Source: Clavaria fumosa (taxonomy: Eukaryota; Basidiomycota; Agaricomycetes; Agaricales; Clavariaceae). Taken from it: DNA of 64,000 bases. The notes under the pieces were generated by a model. It saw only the letters and a program-made list of their open reading frames with translations, did no database searches and was not told where the DNA came from. The stretch lies in assembly GCA_951802425.1 (NCBI GenBank), contig OX637796.1:1612001-1676000 (forward strand). Reading direction: 5' to 3'. The position numbers and the translations under genes were made by a program. Numbering within the stretch: the stretch's first letter is position 1; every line of letters starts with the position of its first letter. Of this stretch, positions 33,672 to 46,746 are shown in pieces.

Positions 33672-34591
33672 ATGTCCAAGGTGCTGGATGATGATAATGA
33701 GGTCACTCCCTGGGAGGGCATCAATCCCCCCCCAGAAAACGGACACGCAGGTCCAGCTCCGAGGACGTTTCACGTTCCGCGAAAGAAAGTGTTCGTATAG
33801 TTCTCGTTTGTCCTATCGCAATCTGCCCTCTGACTCATCAGTCACGCAACAGGCGACAGTTAATACCCCACTCTACCTATTATTATGGGCCTCCAACGAT
33901 TGATTCGGCTTACGGTACGCCCCCAATTGGTCAATTGGAAGTACATCACCCTCGAGAGATTGTGCGCGTGGAGAGAGACTACAACGGCGGCGAGCTCATC
34001 CAGTTTTCACCAGTATATCCCGTAGAGCTCGCTGGACGGGTATGTCAGTCGCGGTCCATTACGATATAGCTGATCATTCTAATCCAAGTTGCGCCACCGA
34101 TCTTCTTCGTAGATCAACCCCACTCAATTCCTCGAAACTATCAATGCGATCAACGAACTTCTTATATCCGCACATAGCCTCCGACATGCCACTTTTGACA
34201 ACATTCTTGCTGTGGTTACCCTCCAGCTATCGAGGCTTTTATACCGCACGCACTATGACCGGGCAAGTAGCTGATGAATGATTTTTTCTGCCGCAAATTC
34301 CCTTTCGTTCTAACAACGTGACGCTTTGGACCACAGGAGATGCGACGACTCGAGCGCTTGATTAGAGATCTTAACGCGGAATTGTACAATCCGGTTGGGT
34401 TGAACATCCTTTGGCCACGGAGAGTGGCGTTCTTATTTGTATGTCCCCTTTCGCTGTTGTTTGAGTACGAGCGCTTCCTCAACATCGAAAAATTCCCTGA
34501 CAGCTCGAGATCGAATATTACGTCAGTGGCACCAGCACCCCACACACGTGTTTCTTTTCTTCGTTTGTTCCTGACAACTCTTCCCTAGTAA
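33672..34591 (+). CDS. ERF4: ERF4/Golgin A7-like palmitoyltransferase subunit
   Basis: Predicted join(33672..33794,33842..34039,34113..34262,34337..34438,34504..34521,34589..34591), 197 aa. It was found only by splicing. The joined protein has the ERF4/GOLGA7 pattern: REIVRVERDYNGGELIQF, FPxEL-like PVYPVELAGR, then INPTQFLETINAINELL, LQLSRLLYRTHYD and LNAELYNPVGLNILWPR. With the DHHC enzyme Erf2 this protein palmitoylates Ras at the ER membrane. The intron after 34262 has a GC donor (GCAAGT). The last intron gives TAC followed directly by TAA; without it the protein would gain about 40 residues. The N-terminus is less certain than the core. Confidence 0.8.
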
Positions 34592-35278
34592 AACATAAAC
34601 CGCTGACGTTGGACATGGCATCGTCATGGAATACCTAAATATTGGACCTGCATCGAATTCTGGTATGTTATCTACTGTGGCATGCTGCCCGAACATGCTC
34701 GCCCTATTTCTTTATGGTCAATTTGCGCAAATTGAACTTGGTCGTGTCGTGATGAGTCTCCACCATGCGGTCGGTTCTTGCGCTTTATCTTGGGGGATAG
34801 CCGGAAACGTAGGAACAGTTGCGGCAGCGGCGTGGAGAGTGCTATCTTTTCGACAGCATCGGCGTGAGGCCCATGCCGTTAGCGCTTTACACGCGCCGAA
34901 CTGAGAAAAAGGAGACCAGACGCTACCATCATGCTGTCATCGGGCCGAGTCGGGGCTGCAAGCAGATAGATGTGCGAACGTGGGTGATATTGGTCTTTGA
35001 TACCGCCGGTCGCAGAGCTTTATCTGGCAACTGTCAGACGCTTCGATTCCGGCATTGGTGCGAGGGCACACGTATGCGAATCGGCGGCGATCAGGGGTGG
35101 CTGTGGAAAGTAGGGGGGCCAAATAGTCGTCAACAGGCGTGATCTAAATTATTTGCTGAGTAATATATAAAGGTCACGTTTCGCTCCGGTAAACAACTTG
35201 CGGTGCTCGTTGCACCACAACTGCTCCTCACCTCATCTCACCTCTCAAGCCCATCCACTGCTCTATCGTGAAACGAAT
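34592..35278. other. Intergenic region ERF4 to AP-1-like gene
   Basis: No gene was recognised. TATATAAAGG at 35163-35172 lies about 107 bp before the next start codon and is a likely TATA box. Confidence 0.5.
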
Positions 35279-37260
35279 ATGGATTCGTATCAGCAATACC
35301 TCTGGAATATCGCCTCTGACCCGTACGCTGCGGAACTGCCCCAACTCCCCGATGAGGATTTCTTGTCCATGATTCAGAAACAATTCCCTGACAACGACAC
35401 GTTGGCGTTCAGCCCAGACACCACCACCGCTTTCCCAGACTCGGCCAATCTCCAAAGCATCGGAATCCCTCCATTGACGCCTAACAGTCTGAGTCCCCCA
35501 TCGGACGAAAGCGAATCAAGCCCTCCCGGCAAACATCAAGATCTCAGCGCGAAAAGCGCCACTCTACCCATCTCTATGCCAGATATGAATGACCACGACT
35601 CGGTTCTGAAAAGGAAGGCAAATGACGAGGCTGATCCGAATTCAAATTCGAAGTCTCAGCACCTATGTTAGTCCACTCGTAAACACAAGGTTATCTGCCA
35701 ACACTAAATCACGCGACTAGCCACTTCTCCCAGCAAGAAAGGCTCTACCCGCAAGAAGTCAGAGGGTACCCCTCCACAAGTAAGTGATCTTGCAAGATGC
35801 TCATGATGTTTGTGCATGAACGGAAGCTGCGGTTCGTCAGGATGTCAGTCGTCTTCTGAAACGCAAAGAGCAAAATCGTGCCGCCCAGCGTGCCTTTCGC
35901 GAACGTAAGGAAAGACATGTAAAAGACGTAAGTGGTTCTTCTGGCCTCCATTTACACATCTGCATCGTTTTGTTATAGCTAGAAGACCAAGTAGCCGAGC
36001 TTCAAGCTCAGAACGACAAAGCAATGTCCGAAAATGAGAATTTACGAGATCTATTGGTCCGTCTGCAAAGTCAGATGCCCATGTCGAGACAGCAGTCGCA
36101 ATTCACATTTACTCTTCCATCACAATCAACATCGAAACTTGTGAATGACAAAATACCGCCGCAGCCCCATGTTTCTGCCAGTCCGGAGCGCTCATCTTCT
36201 ATGTCGTCCACAAGCTCTTCTTTGGTAGGAGCCCTTACTACTCCATCACCCACCCTTCCAGGGCCTCCCTTTGACTGGTCATCGCTTCACGTTCTGGATC
36301 CAAACTTACTCGACGCCATGGACGAGACTCCACAGCCAACAGCCACAGGGGGGGCCATGCAGATGGACTTCGGTTTTGGCGACGGGCTGAATTTCACCAC
36401 CATCGCCAGCAATCCGCAATACACGTCGTTTGCCGACGCGTACGAAACGCTCCCGGGCGTCCATTTCAAGGACAGCTTCACCAACGACGGCACCAACGAC
36501 AACAACGCCGACGACGGCACGTTTGATTTTGGGATAATGCCGGAGTGGCCACCGTTGTCTCCAGCCGCAGTGCCCGGTTCTCTGGAGGAGCTGTTCGGAA
36601 TTGGCCATTCAAATGCCCCGAATCTGCACGACTTTAGCAACGCCTTCCCTTCTTCCTCTTCTCAGTCTTCTCTCAGCCCCGTGTCACATGCAAACAAGGT
36701 GCCGTCGCTGACTTCTGGCTCTTCGCCAGCCTCGAACCCGAGCGTATGGAATACACCGCGGGAAAGCCCAGCAGCCATACCAGAAGAAGCGAATCAACAT
36801 CCTCAGCAACGTCTACAGCAGCAGCACGATGAAAGCAAGTGTCCAAAGACGAAAGAATCACTTTCGCGCCACATCAAAGAGCTGGGGGCGTCGCCATTCG
36901 TGGAGATCCCGCCGCAGGTGTCTTCGTTGCAGAAGGTATTTGACCCCAAGTTGGGCATGGTAGTCGGGTGCGCCGGTGCGCCCCAGTTCCCGCGGACGCA
37001 GCAGAGCGACAAAAACGTCGAAGTCATCGCCGCGTGGAAGCGAATCACCGCTGATCCCAATTTCAAGGTGATTTTTTTTGGTTCAATTTAGGCGCCCCGC
37101 TGATATCTCGTTGTACGAACAGGAAGCAGACATCAACGAACTCTGTAGCCAATTCAGCAGCAAAGCAAGGTGTGACGGGGAGAAACTGGTGCTGGAGCCG
37201 CAAGGCGTCAGCCAAATTCTGGAAACGTTTACTAACAAGAAGAAGAGTTATGGCCCATGA
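35279..37260 (+). CDS. YAP1: AP-1-like bZIP factor (Yap1/Pap1 type)
   Basis: Predicted join(35279..35666,35721..35779,35841..35927,35979..37067,37123..37260), 586 aa. The basic region has the fungal AP-1 signature NRAAQRAFRERKE (about residues 160-172), followed by a leucine zipper (LEDQVAELQAQNDKA ...). The C-terminal region resembles the redox-sensing cysteine domain: SKCPKTKES, VGCAGAP, and DINELCSQFSSKARC near the end. In Yap1 and Pap1 oxidation of these cysteines hides the nuclear export signal, so the factor accumulates in the nucleus and turns on antioxidant genes. The middle is disordered and Ser/Pro-rich. The last exon restores the C-terminal cysteines. Confidence 0.9.
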
Positions 37261-37900
37261 AGAATCACTAGTAGCCTCGTTCACTAGACCCACGAATATT
37301 GCCCGAATGCGCAGAAGAAAGTCAAAAATCCTTTAAACAAATACGCACGTCCAAGTCAAGTAACCCCTGCCTTGGCCATCTTCCATGGTCGCCCAAACGA
37401 AGGGATACCAACCCTATCACCCACCATCCCACGCACAAAACCCGCAGGGCCTTATCGACGTTACGCACGTGGGCCACACACGGATCTCGCTTGCACATGC
37501 TTTGCCTCAGAGTCCTGTTTTCGTAATGGTTTCAATAAACGGACTAATGATTTGAATGTCTCCAGGAGATCTTTTAAGGTTGATGTGGCTTGTACGTTTG
37601 TCAGTTATTCTTCTGAGCATGGGTCTTACTTCGATTTACTGCTAATTATTCCGTCCTCTGTACGTTGGTTGTATGTTCACCCCGTCATCGCGGCTTTGTA
37701 TCTAGTTATCTTATCAGATCATTTGTTTTCGCCGCCAAAATCCAATGAAGCCGATCGCGGTTCTGCATGTGTTGAGACAAGGCAACTTCGACCCTCATCT
37801 TCAAGTCAGGAAAGAAAGCAACGTGAATATTGGAGATACTACAGTCACAGCTTAGATTACAAAGGGAGGTATGTGATGCCAGAAATTAGCCGAACCAATT
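37261..37900. other. Convergent 3' region
   Basis: 640 bp between the stop codons of the AP-1-like gene and the SNF2-type gene. An open frame at 37372-37923 on the plus strand has no recognised motif and overlaps the 3' end of the SNF2-type gene; it is probably chance. Confidence 0.45.
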
Positions 37901-40900
37901 CTATTCTTGACTGCTGGGAGTGAGATACTCGTCGTCACTGATCACTTGTTTCCTACCCGCATTCCTGCTGCGGCTAGGAAACGGTCGCTCATCGTCCTCC
38001 ATTGGCGTCAAGGCTGATTCGTACGACGACGACGTTGCGGGTGCTGTCGTTCCTGTCCCATCGTTTGGCGCAGGCATCGCACCTGGGAGACCTGAGCCGA
38101 CGGTGACACGATCGAATGCGGCATTGAAGACTTTCTCCATCTCGTCTGCATCAATATACACCCAAGACCCTTCCTGATTGTATGTTCGCGCGTTGTTGAA
38201 CATGAGCCGCCAGTCTTCACGGTAGGCAGTGACTGTTTTGTAGTAGTTGGTCGAGCCTCGCTTGCGAAGATGAGATAGTGCGATGGGCGTCTGGATGATT
38301 TGGTAGTAGTCTGCGTAGTCCTGAAGCCCAGAAAAAGCTTCTGTAAGCAGGGCGGCCATCTCAGGAATATAACTTACCCTCTTGTCCGGAAGCTCTTTGA
38401 ATAATTCATGTCGTTTCCGCCCAGTTTCGTCCTCGCAAGCCATGACGGCTTTATAACATTCGGCGAAGGCCTTCTTCATTCGCTCACGAATAGCGGGAGG
38501 AACATCAGCAGGCGGCGCAGGCTTCGTTTTGCGTCGTTTCTGCCGCACAAAACGATTAGCACACCAGAGAAGCAGGTTGGGACCGGATACGCACCGGGTC
38601 TCTCTCATCATCGTCTTCGTTGTCATTAACGGATGGTGTCACAGACATCGATTTCATGCCGCGTTTTCTTTTCAAGACATTTGAATTGGGTTCATAATCT
38701 GGCGGTGTCATTTTGCCCTTCCCCTTTTTACCCTTGCGGCCGCGACCCTCAATGTCCGAAACAGGAGTGCCACGGCTTGGAGTGTCAGGGGCGCTAAGCA
38801 ACTTGTTCGCCCTTCGCAAGCTCTTCTCACGCGCACGCTCTGATAGTTCTTGGAGGTCCTCCCCTTCTTCAACCGCCTGCATAAATCTGAGTTTTTGCGA
38901 TGATTAAATGTAACGAATGAAGGGCCTACCATCGCCCAAGCATCGTCGCTCAGACCGTCTGTGTAGCTGACAACGTTCCTCCGCCGTTGACCTCGTCCTT
39001 CCAGCGCCTCGTCTACTTCCTTGACCTCAAATGGCTCCTCATTCTGATAGCACTCCGGCAGCTCGTCGAACTGAATCAACTGAGCAGGTGGTTTGCCGCG
39101 GTGTCCAGCGGCTCTCCACGACTCTAATGCCTCGCGCGCCCTTTGAGCGTCCATCTCGCGGAAAATATCAATCTCCTCGTCGCTACGAGCAAGCATCATA
39201 TTAAGCTCATCGTCGTTCATGTCTCCTGCTTCTTCGTTCTCTTCTTCCTGATCTGCTTCAAGGATGGAGCGCTGAAGGACATCGTCAAAGGCATGAATAT
39301 CGTCGACACGCAGACGATGCGCACCAAAAATTCCTCCTGTTCCTCTTGCGTCGATTTATTATCAAATCGACCAGCTTGGATGACCTTGTCGTCGATGTCA
39401 AGCTTGAAGCGAGCCCGAGAATACATAGCCTCTTCCACGCTCTTCTCTGTGATGAATCGTAAGATGCGGACGGCTTTGGTTTGACCTATGCGATGGGCAC
39501 GATCCTGGGCCTGAAGATCGGCGTGTGGATTCCTGGGTGAAGAGTCAGGAGAGTGGACTACTCGAAGGCACCAAATTTAATCACCAATCACTGTCGAAAC
39601 TGGTGGGAACATGACATGATAAGTACGACATTAAGTTTTATAAAAGTTTACGACTCACATGATAACAGTGTCAGCTGTTTGAAGATTCAGACCCAGACCA
39701 CCAGCTCTTGTCGACAAGATGAAAACTTGAATCTCAGAATCCTTCGCATTAAATTGTTGCACGTGTCCAGCACGTTCGTCCGTCTTCGTGCCGCCGTCGA
39801 GTCGTAAGTGCTTCCACCCCATGTACTTTAGAAAATCTTCCATGATATCCATCACCTTCGTCATCTGGAAGAAGATCAGGACCTATTTTACGCGGGAAAT
39901 GTCAGTGTTCAACGCGAAAACTGGACGCGCTCGTCGTACCCGATGACCAGTTGCAAAGAACTTGGGCAATATACGAGAAAGAAGCTCTAGTTTGCCCGAG
40001 GTGCGGATAATCTTGTCATCGATGAGGCCAGCGGGATTGATCTTGTCCTCGACGCTCTCAAAGAGGAAAGGATGTTGACAGATTTTTCTCAATTGCATGA
40101 GTTCGTTGCTCAAGCCCTTGACGCCACCAGGTCGCCTAATATTCTAAGATTAGGTCGTAACGATCAAAAGCCAGACAATACCACATACCCCTTGCTATCC
40201 TTGCCATCGGCAATCATCTTGTGCTTCTTCATCTGCTTGTACAGCTGACTCTGTAGAGCGCTCATCCTGACTTTAATGACCTTCTCTACTTTGTCAGGCA
40301 ACTCGCTCTCGACGTCCTTCTTCAATCTCCGCAGCAAGAAGGGCCTGAGCACCTTGTGTAATCGTCGAATGATGAGGAGCTGCTCCTCTTCGTTTAGCTC
40401 GATCTTGTCTCCAGTCCCAGAGTTGGCGAAAGGTGTGTTGAACCATTCATCGAAAGACTTTACGGAGTTGAATATTCTGGGTAAGACGAAATTTAGGAGC
40501 GACCAAAGTTCTGGCAGATTATTCTGCAGTGGTGTACCGGTGAGAATGAGTCGATAACGAGAGTGATAGTATGTAGTTAAAGTCTGGGCGAGTTTACTTT
40601 GTGTGTTCTTCATGCGATGACCCTCGTCTGTTGAGCAAACGGCCATGAGATGGGCAGAAACAAACGCTCCAAACGCTGACCCACCTATGATCATGTGCAC
40701 CCACTTGAGCTTGCTAAGATGGGGGCGATCTTTAATGATGTACTCGTAGGTCGTCAAGAGTACCTGGAATTGACCCGTGCGTAGTTCTGTCTGCAAATTG
40801 CGGCGTTGCATTGGATTGCCCTTGTAAGAGATTGCTCTGATCGCAGGGGCCCATTTAGCAAACTCGCCCGCCCAATTTGTCATGGTTGATAAGGGGACAA

Positions 40901-43030
40901 CGACAAGATAGGGTCCACGTTGCTTCTTGGTCTCAATGAGAAAGGTGATGAGCGAAATAGTTTGTATGGTTTTGCCAAGGCCCTGTGTCATCGAGCGTTA
41001 GTAACGATACGTAAGTGAGATGAATTTGAACAAACCATTTCATCTGCCAAGATGCCGTTTAGGCGATTGTTGTAAAGGCTTACCATCCATTGCAACCCTT
41101 TAAGTTGGTAATCTTTCAACGTTCCGCCGACTAGCATGTTCGGCTGTTTGCTGACTTTTTCCGAAACTTTATGTGCGACCGCGTAGTAGTCCACCTTCCC
41201 CTTGTCATCTGGGCCCTCGTCCAGCGTGGTCTGGGCACCGAACGTTGCTTCACTGGCTGGTCCTTCTTCTGTCTCGTACGCCGCTCCCTCCGGAACGGGT
41301 CCGCTTTCACTTTGTTGGGCGACAACAGCCTGTGCGAGCGAGTCCAAATACGCATCGGTTTGTCTGAGCAAATGGGTGATTCGTGTGTCTTTGGCGGTGT
41401 CAATCAATTTCATGTATGCTTCTTCATCGTCCGCCTTAAGCGCTTTCAGACGCTCCTTCGAAATTCTCTCAATCCTTTTCTGTTCCTCCTTCTCCGTGAG
41501 TGCGTGGAATGACTGAACCGCTCGTCCAAGCCTCAACACTTTATCCTGCGCAGCGCGATTTGCAGCGATCATTTCTCGACCGTGATCACAGATAACGGCG
41601 AGTTGCTCGATATGCTTATGCTTTGCGCGACGTTCACGGTCGGTGCGTTGTTTCCGCTCCAGTTGCTCGGTCATCCTGGCATCGCGGATGGTCGGTTTGC
41701 GGGTACGGCGGAAGTCGGCGCGATTCAGAGGAAGCAGGGTGCCATGTGTGAGACGCTCTGCGACGAGTGCGCGAAGCGCACGCTGTTTCTCGAGGACTTT
41801 TAGGGACTTGAGCTCAATAAGTGCACGTAGTTTTCCTGCAGCCGTGGTGGGGGGGTGGATGGGCATAATGGCACTCTTTAGTTTGAAGGCAACGTTCGCG
41901 TTCTCCTTGTCGCCTTGGAGTACGTCGTGGACCATGCTATCAAACCCAGCATCTCCTATTGTGGCGGACATTGCCTCTAATTCACGGATGCGCTGCATTA
42001 TCCGAGCGTCGATGAATCGATCTCGTTCGTTTAAGATTTGATGAGCATCCAACCCGGCAGGCATGAGAGTAGGGACGAGGAGTTTCTGCAGACGGGTGGC
42101 AAAGAGAGCGGGATCTACATCAGCGGGTCGTTTGAGATGTGTGAAGGGATGTCGGTAGGCATTGTAAGGATAGATTCCGGAATTGAGGTCATCCTCAAGG
42201 AAAGGCCCTTTGGGTAATTCATCAGGATTGATGGAAGGTTCGCGCTCCTCCGCCTTCACAACGTCTTTCATCTCCACGGCGCTTGTCGGTGAGACTTCTG
42301 GTGGGTGACTCGAACCCTTGTGCATCTTGACGGCACTGTCTACCATTCTGGAATCCACGTCCTGACCTTGGATCATCTTCTCTATGTCGGGGGCAGAAAT
42401 GCTGGGTAGGCGCATAGCCTGTTTGAGATGCTCTGGGATTGGCATATTCCGAGAAATATGTTTGAATGCTTGGATCTGAGCGCGGACAACATTCACCATG
42501 TCTGGTGTGAACATGACAGGAGAGGTGCGGGGAGGTAGAAGGTTTGCTGGAACAGGGCCGGAGGTGAGGGACTGTGAGCCAACGCCGTTGAGCACAGCAG
42601 ATTGCGTGGCAGCGGGCCCCGGGGGGGGATGACCATTGGGAATAGACAATTGATCTGAAGGTGAGATTTCGGAGTGTTGTACTCGATCTGTTGTGTGTGA
42701 AGCAGGAACGGCGACATAGGCGGACGAGGACGCACTTTGCTGCTGTTGCTGCTGCTGGAATGCCTCCTGAATGAACTTAACAATCTTATCCAGTTCCGGG
42801 GAAGTTTCAGGTGTGAAGCCTTGAGCTCTAAGTTGATTCATTCGCTGTATGTGAATGCATTTGAGACCTGGGGTACATCCAAGCCAGAATTATTTACGCA
42901 CAGCGACCAGTTGCTGGAAGCGATCCCTCGTGGTGATGACAGACGGCCCACCTTGAGGACGCTGTAAGTGTGGTTGGAAAGGCGGAGTTATTTGAGTTTG
43001 CATGTTTTGTAACGGTATTGACTGAGCCAT
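37901..43030 (-). CDS. SNF2: SNF2/STH1-type chromatin remodelling ATPase
   Basis: Predicted complement(join(37901..38320,38378..38539,38595..38876,38930..39271,39325..39532,39585..39599,39659..39882,39940..40135,40189..40627,40685..40982,41036..42844,42902..43030)), 1507 aa. Domain order: QLQ-like motif (about 155-185), HSA and post-HSA helices (about 385-560), helicase with Walker A (GLGKT, about 647), DEGH box (about 746) and [14 protein letters not shown] ... AHRIGQ (about 1015-1045), acidic SnAC-like part, C-terminal bromodomain (about 1330-1430, ELPDKR joined to [13 protein letters not shown]). This is the catalytic subunit of SWI/SNF or RSC. Which of the two cannot be told from this copy alone. 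It includes a 15-nt exon and a 57-nt in-frame intron. Confidence 0.94.
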
Positions 43031-43459
43031 TGCACCGTCGCGTGGACGCAGTGGCGTCACTTCGAAATCAGTCGCGTCGAACGGGCAATTTCAAGGCAAC
43101 GTGATTGAGCGACACACAGCGAAGGGGAAAAGTGTGGCGTGCGCTTGAAAAGAAACAAATACATACAAATACTATCAATCCCCCCTTCGGCGTGTAAAAA
43201 AAAAAAAGAAGATAACTTTGGCTTTATTTCTTACCCAACCTCTTAGCTACTTTGTAGATGGTCTTAGACCTATTCTGCGTGTTCTTGGGCGAGCAAATTT
43301 TGCAAAGAAAGCTCTTTGTTGCATGGATTTTCTGATGCATGTCACGTTTCTAAATCCAATGTATTATGTCAGCGCTGTCGACTCAGAATCACGTGATTGA
43401 AAGGGGCAAAATCGTAAGGATGAACGCATACACTCAGCTTTCCCTTTGATTATTCCATC
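43031..43459. promoter_or_regulatory. Divergent promoter region SNF2/KU80
   Basis: 429 bp separate the two start codons. The sequence includes an A-rich tract near 43197-43208. No clear TATA box was seen on either strand. Confidence 0.45.
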
Positions 43460-46400
43460 ATGCCAGCAGAACGCGCAGGGGTACGTCGTTTACGGTCTTT
43501 ACAAGGCGAATGGGTTAATCTGTTTGCCAATAGTACACCGTTACCATGTTCCTAGTGGACTTGTCTCCTTCTATGGGAAATGTGCGCACTATAGACCTGC
43601 CGCCTGGTCCAAATGGGGAGCAGCAGACAAACGAAACTACGAACCTAGAGTGGTCTCTGCAGTTTGTCAAGCTAAAGATCCAGGAAATGGTGCGCACATG
43701 ACCCCCGCGTAGTTCTTCCTTTTACATCAGAAGGCAGATCTACAACGGTCGTAAGACCGACCAGTGTGGAGTCATTGTCTTTGGCTCTGAAGGTAAGCAT
43801 AGCCCTTAGTTTGTTTAAAACCACGAGTTTCACTCCGAACCAGGCACCGAAAATCTCATAAACGAGCGTCATGGTGGATATGAAAATGTCAGCGTATACA
43901 TACCTATCGCGCAGCCTAGTGCTGCTACTCTCGCTCAAATAGACAAATTGCGACCGTCAGAGACAGTTGGAGATGGTGACTTTCTACACCTTACCCCACT
44001 CATTACAATACGCGCTGACCAGCCAATTTTTAGCAATTGATGCTCTCATCGTTGGCATCGAGACGCAAGCGGAATACCTCGTCAACAAAAAGACCTGGAC
44101 TCGAAAAGTCGTTCTTGTGACTGATGGCGCAAATCCGATAGAAGTTGAGGATTGGGAAGCCTCGGTAAACAAGATGAATGATCTTGATGTCTCTCTTGCC
44201 ATTATGTACGTCTTGACCCTTTGTGTGTGAAGACTTTGCCTACCTTTCCAACAGTGGAGTTGGTTTCGATGATGATGAACTTCCTTACCACGAGGAGGGC
44301 AAATCAAGTGTCAAAGTATCATCGGATTTGCCTCTTATTCTTATAAATAACTAATTAGTATCGTTGTGTACAGCGCGCCAACGAAACATTCTATGCTCAA
44401 CTAACTAGTTCTCTAAAAAACGGTGTTGTCGGTACCTGCGCCCTGGCGCTGAGAGAAATCGCGCGCCCTGACATCAAGGTGACAAAATCAATGTTGATGG
44501 GAACGGTCTTGAGATTAGGAGACATCGATATGAGGCCAGATGAGGCTTTGGAAGTGCTTGTCAAAACCAGCAAATGCACTTCATTATCACACGCCAAAGG
44601 TTGGAAGAAATTCGGGCGGCGAATCGACCCTCAGAATGCAAGTAAGGAACACGACAGCATGGAGACCGATGAAGAGCAAGAGAAGAAACACGTGTACGCA
44701 CAATTAACCATGAGGTCGGAGTACTATGTGGACCGCAATCCCCCCCGTGACGTGGGCGAAGACGAGGACATGCAAGTTGACGAAGATGAAGTGCACAAAC
44801 CAAAGGAAGGTAACGCTGAACGGATAGACACCGACCAACTTGTCCGAGGATTCAAGTATGGCTCTACCTATGTGCCCTGCCCTGACGGACAATTCCCGCG
44901 CCTGGAAACGAAAAAAAGTATTGATATCTTGGGTTTCTTCAAGGCAGCGGATGTGCGTCTCTTCACCAGCCAAAAGCTGAGAATAAGCTGACGGCGCAAC
45001 CCACAGTTCCGCCATGAACTCGCTATGGGGGACGTGCAATACATATGGGCAGACCCAGGCAATGCGCAGCAGCAGGTTGCTCTCTCATCCATCGTCCGTG
45101 CAATGAAAGGCGACGAGGCTGGCAAGGAGAAAGAGTTGTATGCCATTGCACGATGGATCACCAAAGACGGCTCCGACCCAAAGATGGGTGTACTGTCACC
45201 TAGCATATTTGAGAACGTGGATTGTCTGCTTTGGACACAGGCAAGACGCATTTTTGCGCTTCCAGTGATTTTCTTATGGCATAGAATCCTTTCAGATGCC
45301 CTTTGCTGACGACGTGCGCAAATACACATTTGCCTCGTTGGTTAATCTTGTAAGCAAGAAGGGTGAGAAGGTTACAAAGCATCCCTACATACCAACTGTA
45401 GAACACATGGAAGCAATGGACAAATTTGTCGACGCCATGGACCTCATGGAGGCCGGTGAAAAGGACGAAGACGAGTGAGTTTCCGTCCTTTCACCGTGAC
45501 CTTGTTCATATTGTCGAATCCAGCAACCGCACAGCATGGTTCGACCCAACCCTGTCGTACAATCCAGCTGTCCATCGGACGAAGCAAGCTATGTTCCATT
45601 GTGCCGTTGTCTCAGATATCAGCACCAATCCTCTTCTACCGCCTCACCCCGAGTTGTTGAAATATATGCAGCCCCCAAGAAAAGTGCAGAAGCGAGCAAA
45701 GGAAGTGACCGACGCTTGCATTACGGCATTCAAGGTGAAACCAGGTACGCATCGCACCCCGTTCCCGTGAACGTAACCCTTCATCCTCCCTTGCAGTACC
45801 CAAAGGAGCCGCAAAGCAACGCAAAGATGGTCACGTGCCTGCTCAAGACGACGATGACGACATGCTACTGCTCGACACCATGAAACCAAAACCCTTGCAA
45901 TCTGGCTCGCAGCTTATATCTGTCCCTTTGCAGAAGCGTATCGTAACTCAGCCCTCCTCAGTCAAGCACACTATCAATGTGGACGACAACGATACGGAAT
46001 CTGATGAGGATTTTGATGGACCTGCAGTTCCGGTATCTCCAAAACTCGATGGCAACCCTGCAGAAAGACAGACCACCCCGCCTCGCTCACTGTCGCCAGC
46101 CGTTGATCCCGGTCGTGCGCCTGGCCGTATAGTTGGAATGACGTATCCGCTTGCAGATTTCCAGAAGAACATTTCCCAGGGTGATGTCGTGAGCAAAGCC
46201 GTGGAGGACTTTGCCTGGGTCATCATTGAAATCATCAAGAAACCTTTCGCGATGAGAAGGGCAGAGGAAATATTGATTTGCCTGAAGACTCTAAGGGACA
46301 CTTCTCTGAAAGTAAGCAGTTTCCCTCTTGTTTTCCCTAGCTGAGCCCATCCACGAAGGAGGACGAGATCGATGCATGGAATGCGTGAGGACAGTTTTTT

Positions 46401-46664
46401 TTCCATCGTTACTCAGCAACTGATCTTCCCACCACAAGATTCTTGCCGGAACTTCGAAGGACATGCATAGAGTCACGTATGTCAGAATTCTGGTCGGAAA
46501 TAGTCAAGTCTAGCCAGAAGCTTGGCCTCATTAGCAAAACCGAGGCAAAGAAATACGGCGGCAGATCAACTATCACTGAGGCCGAGGCAACAGAGGTGAG
46601 TAACCCATGGATGTTTCAGTACCAGCCGCAGATTTACCTTTGTCAAAAGTTCCTCTCAAGTTGA
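43460..46664 (+). CDS. KU80: Ku80 DNA end-binding subunit
   Basis: Predicted join(43460..43480,43534..43689,43738..43792,43844..43975,44034..44205,44255..44315,44374..44952,45007..45240,45296..45474,45524..45744,45797..46311,46341..46384,46439..46595,46650..46664), about 846 aa. The N-terminal vWA-like domain has TMFLVDLSPSMG, KTDQCGVIVFGSE and VVLVTDGANPI. The Ku core beta-barrel includes RGFKYGSTYVPC and GDVQYIWADP. The C-terminal helical region contains SQGDVVSKAVEDF. With Ku70 it binds broken DNA ends and starts non-homologous end joining. The intron after 45240 has a GC donor. The last exon is short; an alternative acceptor at about 46618 would add 11 residues. Confidence 0.93.
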
Positions 46665-46746
46665 CAGCAGAACAAGCAACCTGCAACGGGATCTCAGTAG
46701 GAAATTCAGAAAAATATGCATAAATAATTACACAATTCAAATGTTG

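Noticed and set aside
34626..34904. Open frame downstream of ERF4
   Set aside because: Low-information sequence without motif, most likely ERF4 3' UTR and intergenic DNA.
37372..37923. 183-codon plus-strand frame between the AP-1-like and SNF2-type genes
   Set aside because: No recognised motif, and it runs into the SNF2-type 3' coding end. It is more likely 3' UTR and chance.
46595..46650. Alternative last KU80 acceptor (about 46618) adding 11 residues
   Set aside because: It stays in frame, but the shorter FLSS ending, as I recall fungal Ku80 C-termini, fits better. It is kept only as a note in the gene entry.
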